Source of the DNA: Owenia fusiformis
Taxonomy: Eukaryota; Annelida; Polychaeta; Sabellida; Oweniidae
Direction: 5' to 3'
Assembly (NCBI GenBank): GCA_903813345.2
Contig: CAIIXF020000010.1
Location: forward strand, 18,797,181-18,861,180
DNA: 64,000 nt
The notes under the pieces are model-generated. The model ran no database searches, was not told where the DNA came from, and was given only the letters and a program-made list of their open reading frames with translations. Shown here one piece after another: positions 24,501 to 33,735 of this stretch. Made by a program: the position numbers and the translations under genes. Every line of letters starts with the position of its first letter. The first letter of the stretch is position 1.

Positions 24501-27500
24501 GAAGTCGTCTGTCGGCATAAAATTGCTTATGTTCTCTGTAATGTTACTTCTGAGACCTAAAATTGAATAGTGGCTCGTAAAACAACATTCTCGAATAATA
24601 AAGAAAAAGCTAGCAATCCAGAGTTTTTACAACTAAAGTCTTACATAGGAGAAAGATCACCATGACGTCATCATATAAGTATGATTAAGTTAATTAAGTT
24701 GATTGAGTAGATTAAGTGTTGTCTATGGCATTTTTTGCTTCTTTGTTCGTTAAATTCAAAAATATTCGATATATGGAATATTTATATTCACTAAATCAAT
24801 TTTCTGTCCAGTAAAAAAACTTTTATATATTTGCTACAGCGAATTAAAGGCAGAATCAGATTTATAGGGGTTACAAAATTCCAAGCAACATATCCAATTG
24901 ACCTACCATCTATATATCCCACAAGATTCACAATATGTTATAAATTGATGAAGTTAAAATGGATTAAAAGTGCAAAAATTGGTGAAAAATGCCAAGAGTA
25001 AAATTCTCCAAAATAATAACAATTGTAACCATAGAAAAATAACATTATTTAAATGTATCACGTGGCTGAATTTCTCGTAAAGTATCGAAAAATAACGAAA
25101 TTTATCGAATGTGGCATTCGGTATTCAATATATAAATAATTTAAATACCGAATGTATATATACTAATTGAATAATCAGTCAGACTCAGTAACTGCGTCAA
25201 CATTCGAAAGGAAAATCTCAAAAATCGTACATCTTTAATTTCCAAAATAATTTGTGAGGTGGTTATTAAGATGATAATAGTACACATATTAACCCATTTA
25301 TTTTGAGTACATCTCGAATCCCTTCTCAACAAAACATTCACGAAATAAATATTCAAAATTGTCAAGTGCGAGGAATAGAAGTACGATAAAATACACTGGT
25401 CCTTTACCGATTACTTTGAGAACAAGATGAACAATCAAAGTCATATTCTTCTTATTTACTCACTGACACATGCCAACGAATGTTACATAAGTAAGTATTC
25501 CCGTTCTAAATAATTTTATTAACATTACTATCTACAGCTGCCATTTTTGTTATTGAATAACAAATGCAATATTGTTTGAAGTAAAAAATCATTTTACATT
25601 TCTTGGAAAACATCATAACTGTTAACAATTTAAGTAATTAACTAAAATGTCTACCGTGATTCCATGACAAAAAGATAGTAAATGGGTCAATTTTTATGTT
25701 CAAACTTGTTTTCACGACTTTTAAACATGAGTTAACAATGATGTAGGCGATCACATTTCCTCATGTCAGTGTGTGAACTCGTGTTTTTCACAACATTTAG
25801 ACTTTTATTATGACGGATCTCCAAAATGCATATTCCTTTTAATGAGATGATATATATTTAATAATTCCAGAGATGTATACCCATACCATAATTATTAATT
25901 AAAATGAAACATCAGGCTCGCCAGGCTAGATACTTGTACATCCTCCGTTCGCAAGGCTCCAAAACCAATCCAGATACCTTCTTTCTTTTTACAAAAGAAG
26001 GAGGTATGGATTCTGGACACTGCTTAGGAGGATGGGCTAGATAATGAACCGTTTCGACCATTGATGATTTGAGGTAAACTGTGGATATTTATGTAAATGT
26101 GAGATGGTTTGTATTCGACAGTTACACATATATTGTTAACATAAAAATGTGACCTAAATATCACTTCGTGGTCACTTCAAAAATTGTGTCGGAAGTTACA
26201 GTGGTTGGAGATGACGGAAAACGTCAATCACATCCACATATTCGAACGACGTCAAGTATTAACAATACACCTTTCGTGCACTTCGAGCAAGGAAAGGTTC
26301 TAAGATCCAGCAATAGGTATTTCATATGGAAAACTTCACATACAGGGTGTCCGGAAAGTAAAGATACAAATGCTCTAATTTCAAGAGATTTACCTTCTAT
26401 GAGATGAAATTGCTACAGAATGTGGAATGACATTATAAGAATATATCCTACAACTGCCATGACTTTTAGTTTCAAAATGAAAAAGTTATGGTTGTTATGG
26501 TAACGAGAGTCGAGGGTAAGTGGAGCAACGTCACAACTGTGTTCTGCAAATCTCTTTCCTGCTCATATGATCTTGGCACTCCACCATCTAGTCCTATATT
26601 ATATCAAATTTTGTACCACAACAGCATAAGGATTAGTAATGTAACATCATTTGATCATTTTATATTACTACTATCATTGAATATTCAGTATTTTCCCCAT
26701 TATCTATACATTATTGGTGCATCTTGACCGGCGATTCAAAGGCCTGGCAAAACCGCTGCTGTCCATCTCTCAGATTGCTGACAACATTGGCTTCCAGCTG
26801 AGTCTCAGTTGTATGTTCAACCTTTTACAAATATTGCTTTCAAATGGTCATTAAAGTAGAAGTCTAAAGAGGCTTTATCAGGTGAATATGGGGCATTATA
26901 TAGAAAGGTTTAATGTCAAGACACTCCATTGTAAGATTTGTTTTTGCTTTGTGAATTGGTGCATTGTGCAGATGCAATATTGACTTTCCTACTAATGCCC
27001 AGGGACCATTCTTCTAGGCACTTGTATAATATTTCTTTCATTATACTGGTTAGTGACATAACATAGTTCTGATATGTAGCAATGGCATCATTATATAAAA
27101 GAAAACACTATGGCAGCAATAATACAATGATTAACAAAACAAAACATAGATAGAAAATACAACAAATAACACTGTTTCAAATGGTTGTCTTTTAGCAATT
27201 TTCACTTTTGAGCGTTGTTCTGGAACTGCTCCGCATACCCCTCACATCCGTAACCATAACAACCGTAACTTAAACACATTTAGACTATATGTGACGAAAG
27301 TTGGTAGATATATTGTAATATTGTTTATCTACAATCTGTAGCAATTTCATTTCAAAAAACCCAAATTTCTTAAAATAAGAGTATTTGTATCTTTACTTTC
27401 CGGACACCCATCAACACTACGCGTTTTGTTGGATGTTACATTCGGAATAACAACTTCAAAAATATTTGCTTCAACCAAGAATTTTAGAACTTGAAATACA

Positions 27501-28212
27501 GAAATTAAGGCCATATCGTTCTTAATTGCTTCACCAATATGTTACAGAAAATAAAAATTAACATTTACGTGTTTGCAGATAGGTAAATTGAAAATAATAA
27601 ACCGGAGGTTTGTTTCAACTGTGACACCATTCTGTGTACATGTTGACGCAGTTACCGAGCCTGACCGTAATACATGCGTTAAGGAAAACAAATTGATTCG
27701 CTGCAGAGCATAAATACATGTTTAAATATCAAATGTAAATGCCAACACAAAGAAGAGGTGAAATTATTTGTCGAATATAAATTGATAGATTGGTGAAGGT
27801 TTGGCAAATTGTTTGTTTTATTCTGTTTCCAGAAGTAGCCAATTGTTTCAATCGAAGATGGATAATAAAAATAAAGTACTTGGTAAAAAGATATAAAAAT
27901 GTAAAAATCATTTTCTATTTTGCAAATTGAGCCCACTGTTACCTATAGTTTTCTGGCCTAAGTGTCGCTCTGCTACTTCACTTAAACTGCATTCGACAAG
28001 GACATCATGAAGTATGACTTTGGGATTGAAGCCCTTGAAACCTGAATACCACTTTCTTAAAATTTGGTATGATATTTCCTCAGAATGTCCCTTTAGGTCG
28101 AGCTTTAAGATGTCCATGTCCTCATCACTTATTCCTAGTTTTCTCCCAACGTTAAAGGTCTGCGGCACAATACTGTGAGCGACTTTCTGTAGCCAGATTG
28201 GTGATGTGTCTT
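15261..28212 (-). CDS. Death - NB-ARC - TPR STAND (NLR-like) protein, four exons
   Basis: Likely cytosolic nucleotide-dependent signalling switch of the Apaf-1/NLR class. The reading joins 28212-27943, 24556-24452, 18191-16018 and 15551-15261, giving about 946 residues with GT-AG introns of 3386, 6260 and 466 bp. Seen in order: a Death fold with W near the start and YQILRKWYSG; a linker ending in a beta strand; P-loop GLSGSGKTE; Walker B EYFIIFDDV; sensor-like KVIITTE; GHLPCAL in the GxP position; a winged-helix-like stretch; IHELVQLAAR in the MHD-like position; then TPR-like helices (LGHAYSKTGQLELAEERL and the C-terminal exon). By family knowledge, ATP/dATP binding at NB-ARC drives oligomerisation and the Death domain recruits partners. 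Odd: the usual TTR after sensor 1 reads TTE. An in-frame ATG at 28264, directly preceded by a stop, is an alternative start; otherwise an unseen 5' exon precedes 28212. Ligand and pathway are unknown. Confidence 0.85.
16018..18191 (-). CDS. Exon: NB-ARC core, winged helix and TPR-like repeats
   Basis: A 724-codon exon opening with GT-CTC-AGT-GGG after acceptor TTCAATTTTTTGTAG and ending at donor AAG|GTAAGC (16017). P-loop residues GLSGSGKTE are at its very start, Walker B FIIFDDV about 75 residues in, GHLPCAL about 145 in, and the MHD-like IHELVQ about 300 in. The second half is alpha-helical with TPR character (AYSKTGQLELAEERLSRAV; EFNVAIKEWQSAINDFTEAV). The first in-frame Met is not the start: the frame is open upstream to the splice site. 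Confidence 0.9.
18638..18762. repeat. Direct repeat, left copy (~125 bp)
   Basis: Nearly identical to 22993-23124, which has an extra ~7-9 bp in a T-run (GGAATTTTT). Begins ATTGTCGTCATCC and ends ATAAAACCGCCC. The pair brackets a 4.2-kb block with the CACACC element and the LINE. Confidence 0.9.
18771..19556. mobile_element. DNA element with CTATCACACCAAACT ends and GTTCG-rich interior
   Basis: Starts CTATCACACCAAACTCGTTC and ends GAACTAGTTTGGTGTGATAG, a ~15-bp inverted repeat with more dispersed inverted motifs inside. The interior is packed with CGTTC, GTACGTC and their complements in both directions. An internal GTTTGGTGTGATGAT at about 19166 suggests two elements joined or a composite. 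No transposase ORF. Confidence 0.65.
19557..20169. other. Interval between the CACACC element and the LINE ORF
   Basis: A 107-codon ORF (19599-19922) is not recognised. The last ~80 bp before the LINE ORF are GC-richer with TTTATATAG near 20100. Could be LINE 5' sequence, but no endonuclease motif was found. Confidence 0.35.
20170..22650 (+). mobile_element. Non-LTR retrotransposon (LINE) reverse-transcriptase ORF, 5'-truncated
   Basis: An uninterrupted 826-codon ORF. It starts in the basic region that usually separates endonuclease from reverse transcriptase (YWREYKNAKREFRREIRKA). The RT blocks follow: KVPGWDMITPEHLKYG, DDHRGITLMTMYMKVLERIM, SMDIRKAFDGVWH, PVQQGVHQGGVWSMDLY and PTFADDMNLL (FADD at about residues 430-433). 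After RT comes LPQSTRNPACIQQLGW and a C-terminal CNAC...C remnant of a zinc knuckle. The type resembles the CR1/Jockey-like groups, but the clade is not fixed. No endonuclease domain was seen upstream, so this copy is probably 5'-truncated although its remaining frame is open, implying a young insertion. It lies in the second intron of the STAND gene, opposite to that gene. The 3' tail has AATAAA near 22891. Confidence 0.85.
22993..23124. repeat. Direct repeat, right copy (~132 bp)
   Basis: Right copy of 18638-18762; continues beyond the shared part as CCCAAAAACGGCCCAACC, possibly the original uninterrupted sequence. Confidence 0.9.
23125..24451. other. Intron sequence of the STAND gene
   Basis: AT-rich, no ORF above 60 codons and no transposon end recognised. 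Confidence 0.5.
24452..24556 (-). CDS. Exon: short linker ending in the first NB-ARC beta strand
   Basis: A 105-bp exon that is not part of any long ORF. Acceptor CTATTCAATTTTAG and donor CTG|GTAAGAA bracket 34 complete codons plus split codons at both ends (phase 1 in, phase 1 out). It encodes a linker (NFMPTDDFRKC) and ends NSNLLVLS. Joined to the next exon this reads NLLVLS-GLSGSGKTE, the hydrophobic strand expected before a P-loop. Splicing the Death exon directly to the NB exon would leave only KTI before the P-loop. Confidence 0.8.
24557..26342. other. Intron sequence with an imperfect hairpin
   Basis: Mostly plain intron. At about 25955-26035 CATCCTCC...CCAGATACCTTCTTT pairs with AAAGAAGGAGGTATGG...GGAGGATG around a short loop, a probable small foldback relic. 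A 79-codon ORF at 26168-26407 runs into the mariner end and is not recognised. Confidence 0.4.
26343..27409 (-). mobile_element. Mariner-family DNA transposon, degenerate
   Basis: Begins CAGGGTGTCCGGAAAGTAAA after TA and ends TTTACTTTCCGGACACCC, inverted repeats of about 30 bp. On the minus strand around 26830-27000 the frames show LHNAPIHKAK and then PYSPDKASLDFYF, the mariner D-NAPxH and PYSPD-x-x-x-x-DF catalytic-core signatures. The reading frame shifts repeatedly, so it is inactive. It lies in the first intron of the STAND gene. Confidence 0.8.
27410..27942. other. Intron sequence next to the Death exon
   Basis: AT-rich, nothing recognised. Confidence 0.4.
27943..28212 (-). CDS. Exon: Death domain
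   Basis: A 90-codon exon with acceptor TGTATGCTGTTGCAG just upstream and donor GTAACA at 27942. It enters and leaves in phase 1. The Death-fold pattern is visible: SPIWLQKVAHSIV, then LGISDEDMDIL, then SYQILRKWYSG, then LVECSLSEVAERHLG. If the acceptor is not used, the frame stays open to ATG 28264-28262 and adds 17 residues; the codon before that ATG is TAA. Confidence 0.8.
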
Positions 28213-28561
28213 CTGCAACAGCATACAAAATGCATGACACGTTTAGTTGAGTACAGAAACGCATTTAGCCGAATGCAATATGGACATGTCGGGCATATTT
28301 GGAATATAACGGATGACACTGAGCTCCTGATGTGTAGGACTAAAATATCCGTCTAAATGGGAAATCTGTCCCGATAGTTATACTCAAACTGTTGCGATGA
28401 GTGCGTGGTTTTTGACCATATTTTCACGGATTACTTAATGTCAACAAAGGTGGTCTCATTGATAAGGTTTTTTACAACTATTTGAGATAAATATTTTGTT
28501 TTAATTCTCTGAGGGTCAAAGGGTCCCATATGCACCCGAATTTTTTTTATTTTGACTTAAT

Positions 28562-29166
28562 AAACCGTTAGGGTGTATTTTCAAAGAATTTTGATGTTAA
28601 CATGGTTACATACCCTCCCTCTTCCAGGACGCACCCCTTTTAGAGGAAATATTTTTTATTTCTTCAGTACAATTTAAATTTTATTTCTGTATATGACAAA
28701 CATAGAAATAACATTAATTAATCATTTGAAGAACGATTCATGCAGATAGCTCTTTTGAAACTTGACTATTAGCAAAAAGTGGGTAGCTCAGGGGGCAAAA
28801 TTGTTGAGTTGTTTCCATCCAATTTTGATATAGCTCTTTTAATAGGCAATGACAGGTGATGATAAAATTCATTTAAACAGCTTGGGAGTGGACCTAGTGG
28901 TCCTGGAAGAATTGAAGTATTTGCTTCGCTAATGACTGAGAAAAAAGAGAAAAAGAGCTATCTGCTTAAAATGATAAATTAATGTTGTTTCTATGCCTGT
29001 AATGTACAAAAATAAACATACAAATGATATTGATGAAATAAAAAATATTTCCTCTAATAGGGGTGCGTTCTGGGAGGGGGAGGGCTGTGTAAGCCTACAA
29101 AAAAAATTGGACCAGAGATGGCAATGTTAACATCTAAATTCTTTGAATAGACGCCCTAATGGTTTA
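28562..29166. mobile_element. Foldback/MITE 1 upstream of the Death exon
   Basis: Arms of ~125 bp: AAACCGTTAGGGTGT...TTCAAAGAATTT at the left pairs with AAATTCTTTGAA...CGCCCTAATGGTTTA at the right; the inner parts (AAATATTTCCTCT; AGATAGCTCTTTT) also pair. No ORF. Confidence 0.8.
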
Positions 29167-29175
29167 CAAAAAAAA

Positions 29176-29671
29176 CAGAACAACGGCAACGCCAAAGCTT
29201 AGCGAATCCCATCGAACAGAAATGGCTGGCATTTTTACAAACAAAATATATTATTATTATTATAATTCTAATTTTGAAAGCAATCGGATGGATGGATCGT
29301 TCCTCATATGACTTATGGCAACCCAACCATCCCCAATTTGTTTAACATGGGATCTTTCATTTTTGTTAAATTTCATGAAATTCATCAATTTTGACATCAA
29401 ATTTTGACCCAGTGTAATGGAGATATAACATTGAAATGTTGCGGACTTTATAGGGAATAGAATCAAGATACAGATTTTTTTCTTTATTGGGATTTCTTTT
29501 GTTCCCTGCTTAGAAAATAGTCGTTCAAACAAATATGGGGGTTAACATGTAAACCTATGAGGAAAACCACTGGTCCTTAACTTTTTTTGAGGAGTATATA
29601 TTTTGTTTGTAAAAATGCCAGCCATTTCTGTTCGATGGGATTCGCTACGCTTTGGCGTTGCCGTTGTTCTG
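29176..29671. mobile_element. Foldback/MITE 2
   Basis: Left arm CAGAACAACGGCAACGCC through GGCATTTTTACAAACAAAA pairs almost perfectly with the right arm TTTTGTTTGTAAAAATGCC through GGCGTTGCCGTTGTTCTG (about 80 bp). The 90-codon ORF between the arms is not recognised. Confidence 0.8.
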
Positions 29672-29678
29672 ACATATA

Positions 29679-30238
29679 CCAGTGTCGTAATAGTATGTGT
29701 CATATATCATTTTAAAGCTTATCCAAAGTTACATTGATTCGCCAAGTATCATGGTTCAACTCTCAAATGTGAAAAAAATTACAGGTATTTCAAAATTTAG
29801 TGTTTGGTCAAAATTAAGTGCAATTTTACACGAAATCAATAATCAAATCAATGTGTCCTCCTGGGCCCTCTTAACAGCAGCAATTCTTTTCGGGTCGGAT
29901 GGATATTGAGTTGGACAAAGAGAACGGTGAGGGAGGAAACTCTAAGGAAACCCTTCTAAAGTGCCTAAACAGGTTTTAAGAGGGTTATAAAATTCCACAT
30001 CCCTATTTGAAGGGCTTTTAAGGTCATATCTGAAAATAATTGCTGCTCTTAACATGGCCAAGGGGGGACTCATTGACTAGTAATGTGGTGTAAAATTGAA
30101 CTTTATTTTGACAAAACTTAACTTTTAAAATGACTGTAACTTTTTCCCATTTGGGAGTTAAACCATGATACTTGGCGAATCAATGTAACTTTGGATAAGC
30201 TTTAAAATGATATAGGACACATACTATGAGGACACTGG
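29679..30238. mobile_element. Foldback/MITE 3, abutting the duplication border
   Basis: Ends CCAGTGTCGTAATAGTATG and CATACTATGAGGACACTGG; arms of ~150 bp include TTTAAAGCTTATCCAAAG and its complement. It stops 18 bp before the first base of the 9-kb repeat unit. Confidence 0.8.
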
Positions 30239-30256
30239 AATATGTCTGCCTATGCA

Positions 30257-30437
30257 GGCAATCGGCCGTCATCTGCGCCAAGCCCTATTTAGAGAGATTT
30301 CTTTTCCAAATCTCTTTAAAATTTGGCACATCTCGCGCCTTCGCGATACTTTTCGAGATCTCGACCCCGACCTCTTTCTAGTCAAAAGGGGATCCCCTCC
30401 ATGTAGAATGAATATGGCGACCTGAATTTTCTAAAAG
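30257..30437 (+). promoter_or_regulatory. CpG-rich block at unit start, possible promoter/first exon
   Basis: Compared with its AT-rich surroundings this block is dense in CG (CTCGCGCCTTCGCGAT, TTTCGAGATCTCGACC) and ends in a consensus donor. A second copy is at 39241-39421. A promoter is an inference; no TATA element was identified. Confidence 0.35.
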
Positions 30438-30711
30438 GTAAGAAATTCTTCTTCAATTTGGTGTATAGAACGTTGCGATGCTTTGAAAAGAAGTATGTTT
30501 TTGGAGGGTCCGAACAACGAACATAAATTTTGAGTCGATGAGACCAGAGTACGCTGCAAACCATATCTTCAGCGGGCCATTAAACTTTGGTGTTCAAAAT
30601 GGTTGAAATTCGTTTCAAAACATATCGTTTTTCGTTAATTTCAAGTAGTTTTGACGGGGCATCAGGTATCTTTCGAGATATATACGAAATAAAACCGATA
30701 ATATGACTTCC

Positions 30712-31473
30712 GGTTTACCTTATCCTGTTCCCGGACTATAGTCCTGTACGGAGCCAATACATTTGCCTGTACGATTACAACTTGGGAGAATTATCTACGC
30801 CCCTTCCACTTAAGAAACCTACCTCAATGCATTCTAGAACTCAAAATGTAACTTCTAATATATAGGAACCGCCGATTGTCTGGGTTAGTTGGCAGAACGA
30901 GGTCTTTTTGTTTCTTATGGCTCTTTTGGTCGAAGTTCGATTAAGATGGCGGTTATAACGGAATTTCCCGAACTCTTCCGTAATAGCACGAACTTGGTTT
31001 TTCGTTACTTCACTTCCATGTAAAATGGATTTGTTTCCGGTAAGAAACATTGTTTAACCATTCGGTATACAGTTAAGAGCATAGGATGTCGACATGGCAG
31101 TAAATATTGAAAATATTGTCCGAAATTTTCGAAATTCCCTCTTACCCGAAACAAATCCATTTTACACGGAAGTGACGTAACGAAAAACCAAGTTCGTGCT
31201 ATTACGGAAGAGTTCGGGAAATTCCGTTATAACCGCCATCTTAATCGAACTTCGACCAAAAGAGCCATAAGAAACAAAAAGACCTCGTTCTGCCAACTAA
31301 CCCAGACAATCGGCGGTTCCAATATATTAGAAGTTACATTTTGAGTTGTAGAATGCATTGAGGTAGGTTTCTTAAGTGGAAGGGGTGTAGATAATTCTCC
31401 CAAGTTGTAATCGTACAGGCAAATGTATTGGCTCCGTACAGGACTATAGTCCTGGAACGGGATAAGGTTTACC
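30712..31473. mobile_element. Large foldback element, unit 1
   Basis: Two ~335-bp arms (30712-31043 and 31133-31473), nearly complementary throughout, around a ~90-bp spacer; ends GGTTTACCTTATCC and GGATAAGG-TTACC-like. A related single arm sits at 56858-56970 in a DAP3 intron (GGACTATAGTCCTG, GCCTGTACGATTACAAC). Lies in the first intron of the predicted noncoding transcript. Confidence 0.85.
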
Positions 31474-31606
31474 AATTTATCGAATAAATTGAAGGAGTTT
31501 GTACTAAAAGCCAAAGTTCTTGATCCGATTTTCAACAAAATTGGAGACCCTATCTGTTGCAAGACTTATGCCTGGCACAACCGTCAAAATTTGAGACCTT
31601 ATCTGT

Positions 31607-32379
31607 TGCAAGACTTATGCTTGGCACAACCGTCACCATGTTATAGTGTTTTTATAAAGTTTCGCAAGGATCCTACCAGGACCGTAGTACCACCCCCATA
31701 AATGTGGGGTTATTTTGATGTTTTTTTATATTTAGGACATTTGTTTGTCAAAATAATTATTTTGAGAAACAAATGTCTTAAATTTAAAAAAAACTCAATA
31801 TAACCCCACATTTATGGGGGTAGGTATACCGACAATGCTATATTATATTGCAAAGCCTGTCGTGACCGTGGTAACGTTAAAGCCTGATATGACCGTGACA
31901 TTGATATATTATATTGCAAGGCCTGTCATTACCATGGTAATGTAAAAGCCTTGTATGACTGAGGCAATGGTTGTAAAACCTGTCATGACCGTGGTAATGA
32001 CGTTAAAGCACAGTATGACCGTAACAATGGTTATATTAAATTACATTTAGTAGCATGAGAATACTGTAATGCAAATTTTCATCGTTTATCTACCTTAAAT
32101 ATGTAAATCTAGACAACTACTACATGTACTACTACTTTAACTCATAATTCATTTCAACAAAATGAAATTCTAATTTCATTCAAGAATGTGAACATTGTCA
32201 CTGTAAAAATAAGGCTTTTACATTACCACGGTCATGATATGCATTGCAATATAATATAGCATTGTCACGTTTATACCAGCGCTTTCATGATAACAATACC
32301 ACAGTCATGGCAGGATCCTTGCGAAACTTAAAAACACTTAATAACATGGTGACGGTTGTGCCAGGCATAAGTCTTGCAA
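31607..32379. repeat. Nested inverted repeat, unit 1
   Basis: Outer arms TTGCAAGACTTATGC...CGCAAGGATCCT (31607-31676) and their complement (32307-32379). Inside, a hairpin at 31677-31817 pairs CCCCCATAAATGTGGGG and ACATTTGTTT with their complements, followed by irregular copies of CATGACCGTGGTAATG. Second copy at 40591-41363. Confidence 0.75.
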
Positions 32380-32714
32380 TAAATAGCATGTGCAAAATTG
32401 AAAGTTTCATGTGTTTTTTAGGTGTGGTCTTCAGATATACTACCATATAGTTATGTGATACGAGATGCAGCTATCGATCACTCATCACCATCAAAGGTAA
32501 TTATCATACTTTTTAAATTGTCTCTCATCAGTCAAACATTCACACTTAAGCCAACACATATGTAGGCTTATTTGATTTTAATCATAAGCCTATGTAGATA
32601 TATTGGCCTAGCCTAATTCATAAATACAATGCTCTTTTGGTAGTATGAGTTGGTCCTCAAAAGGGCCATTTTTTGTTGTTGCTCGGCTGGCTTATCTTCT
32701 GTATCCACATACAT

Positions 32715-33000
32715 CAGGGGCGGATCTGGGAAACATCAAGGGGGCGGGCCAAATTTCCAGTCAGAGAAAAAAACATCTGTGCTCGTGCGGGAAAAAATTT
32801 TGGGCCCCTGAAACCTTAAAGCCCAAATTTTGAGGGCCATTTTCTTCAGAATTTAGTCTTGAATTCAAAAATAAGGCCCCAAGGCCCACTTTTTTGGGCC
32901 TTAAGGCCTTCTTCGGGCCCAAAATTTTTTTGAGCCCAAAAAATCTTTGATGATGCCCCCTTCTCGAAATGTCTGGGAATGGCGCACATATGTTATATGC
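32715..33000. mobile_element. hAT-like repeat fragment (CAGGGGCGGATCTGG end)
   Basis: Starts with CAGGGGCGGATCTGGGAA, a typical hAT-type nonautonomous end, followed by inverted GGCCC/GGGCC and AAAATTTT motifs. The right end is not well defined. Copy at 41699-41984. Confidence 0.4.
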
Positions 33001-33667
33001 CAGGCTATGGAAATATTTGTTCATGTAATCAATTTCTTATTTCAAATTATTACTATTTTTCTTTTTTTTCAGGTGGGCCTCAATCCTATTATCATTCATT
33101 TGACCAGTGGATGTTGAGAAAAGGCAATGCTGTATTATCACTCTAGGTGCTATACAAGGTATGTTATTTCTATGCATTTTAAGTGGTGAATCCAAGAATG
33201 ATAAAATTGCAAACAAGCAAAGGTATTCTAGAGTCATTGTAGAAACATATTGGTTTTCAACTCATACACAGAGGTTTCACTAGAATTTCCCACAGCAGGC
33301 TGTAAATGAAAACAACAGGCTAAATTAATGGAAATCATAAATTTAACATGGAAAACTTGAAAAAACAAAAGGCGACTTTGTGAAAATAACTGGTGAAAAT
33401 ATAAAATTGTAATTGAGTTTTACATATAATCCAACCTTAGATTATCAAGCTCACTTAAAACATGAACATGTGATTCTTAATAGCCTATATGATTTTGATG
33501 TTAAAACTTGCTGAAGAATATGAAATCAAAATACACATTTATATGTATATACCAGTATACACCTTTATATGTATATACCAGTATACACCTTTCAGTTTTT
33601 CAAATTATAAATATGAAATATACAGTAGTATGGTCTAGTTTAGGGTCTAGTTTTCAGTTATATGTAA

Positions 33668-33735
33668 TGTTGATAGGGAAAAGCTTGGTGGTAGAGCAAT
33701 CGCCTTGGAAGGGAGGGGTCTGATCAGCCCTTAGC
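33668..33735 (+). pseudogene. tRNA-like relic, unit 1
   Basis: AGCTTGGTGGTAGAGCAATCG resembles a tRNA A box and D arm, followed by CCTTGGAAGG in the anticodon-arm position; the B box is weak. Likely a SINE head. Copy at 42652-42719. Confidence 0.3.

Noticed and set aside
27943-28191. Direct splicing of the Death exon to the NB exon as the main form
   Set aside because: The phase fits, but the product lacks the beta strand before the P-loop, and the 24452-24556 exon fits better. Kept only as a possible skipping isoform.
31227-31562. 111-codon minus ORF in the duplicated unit
   Set aside because: It falls across an arm of the foldback element and its partner frames arise from the complementary arm; no protein features.
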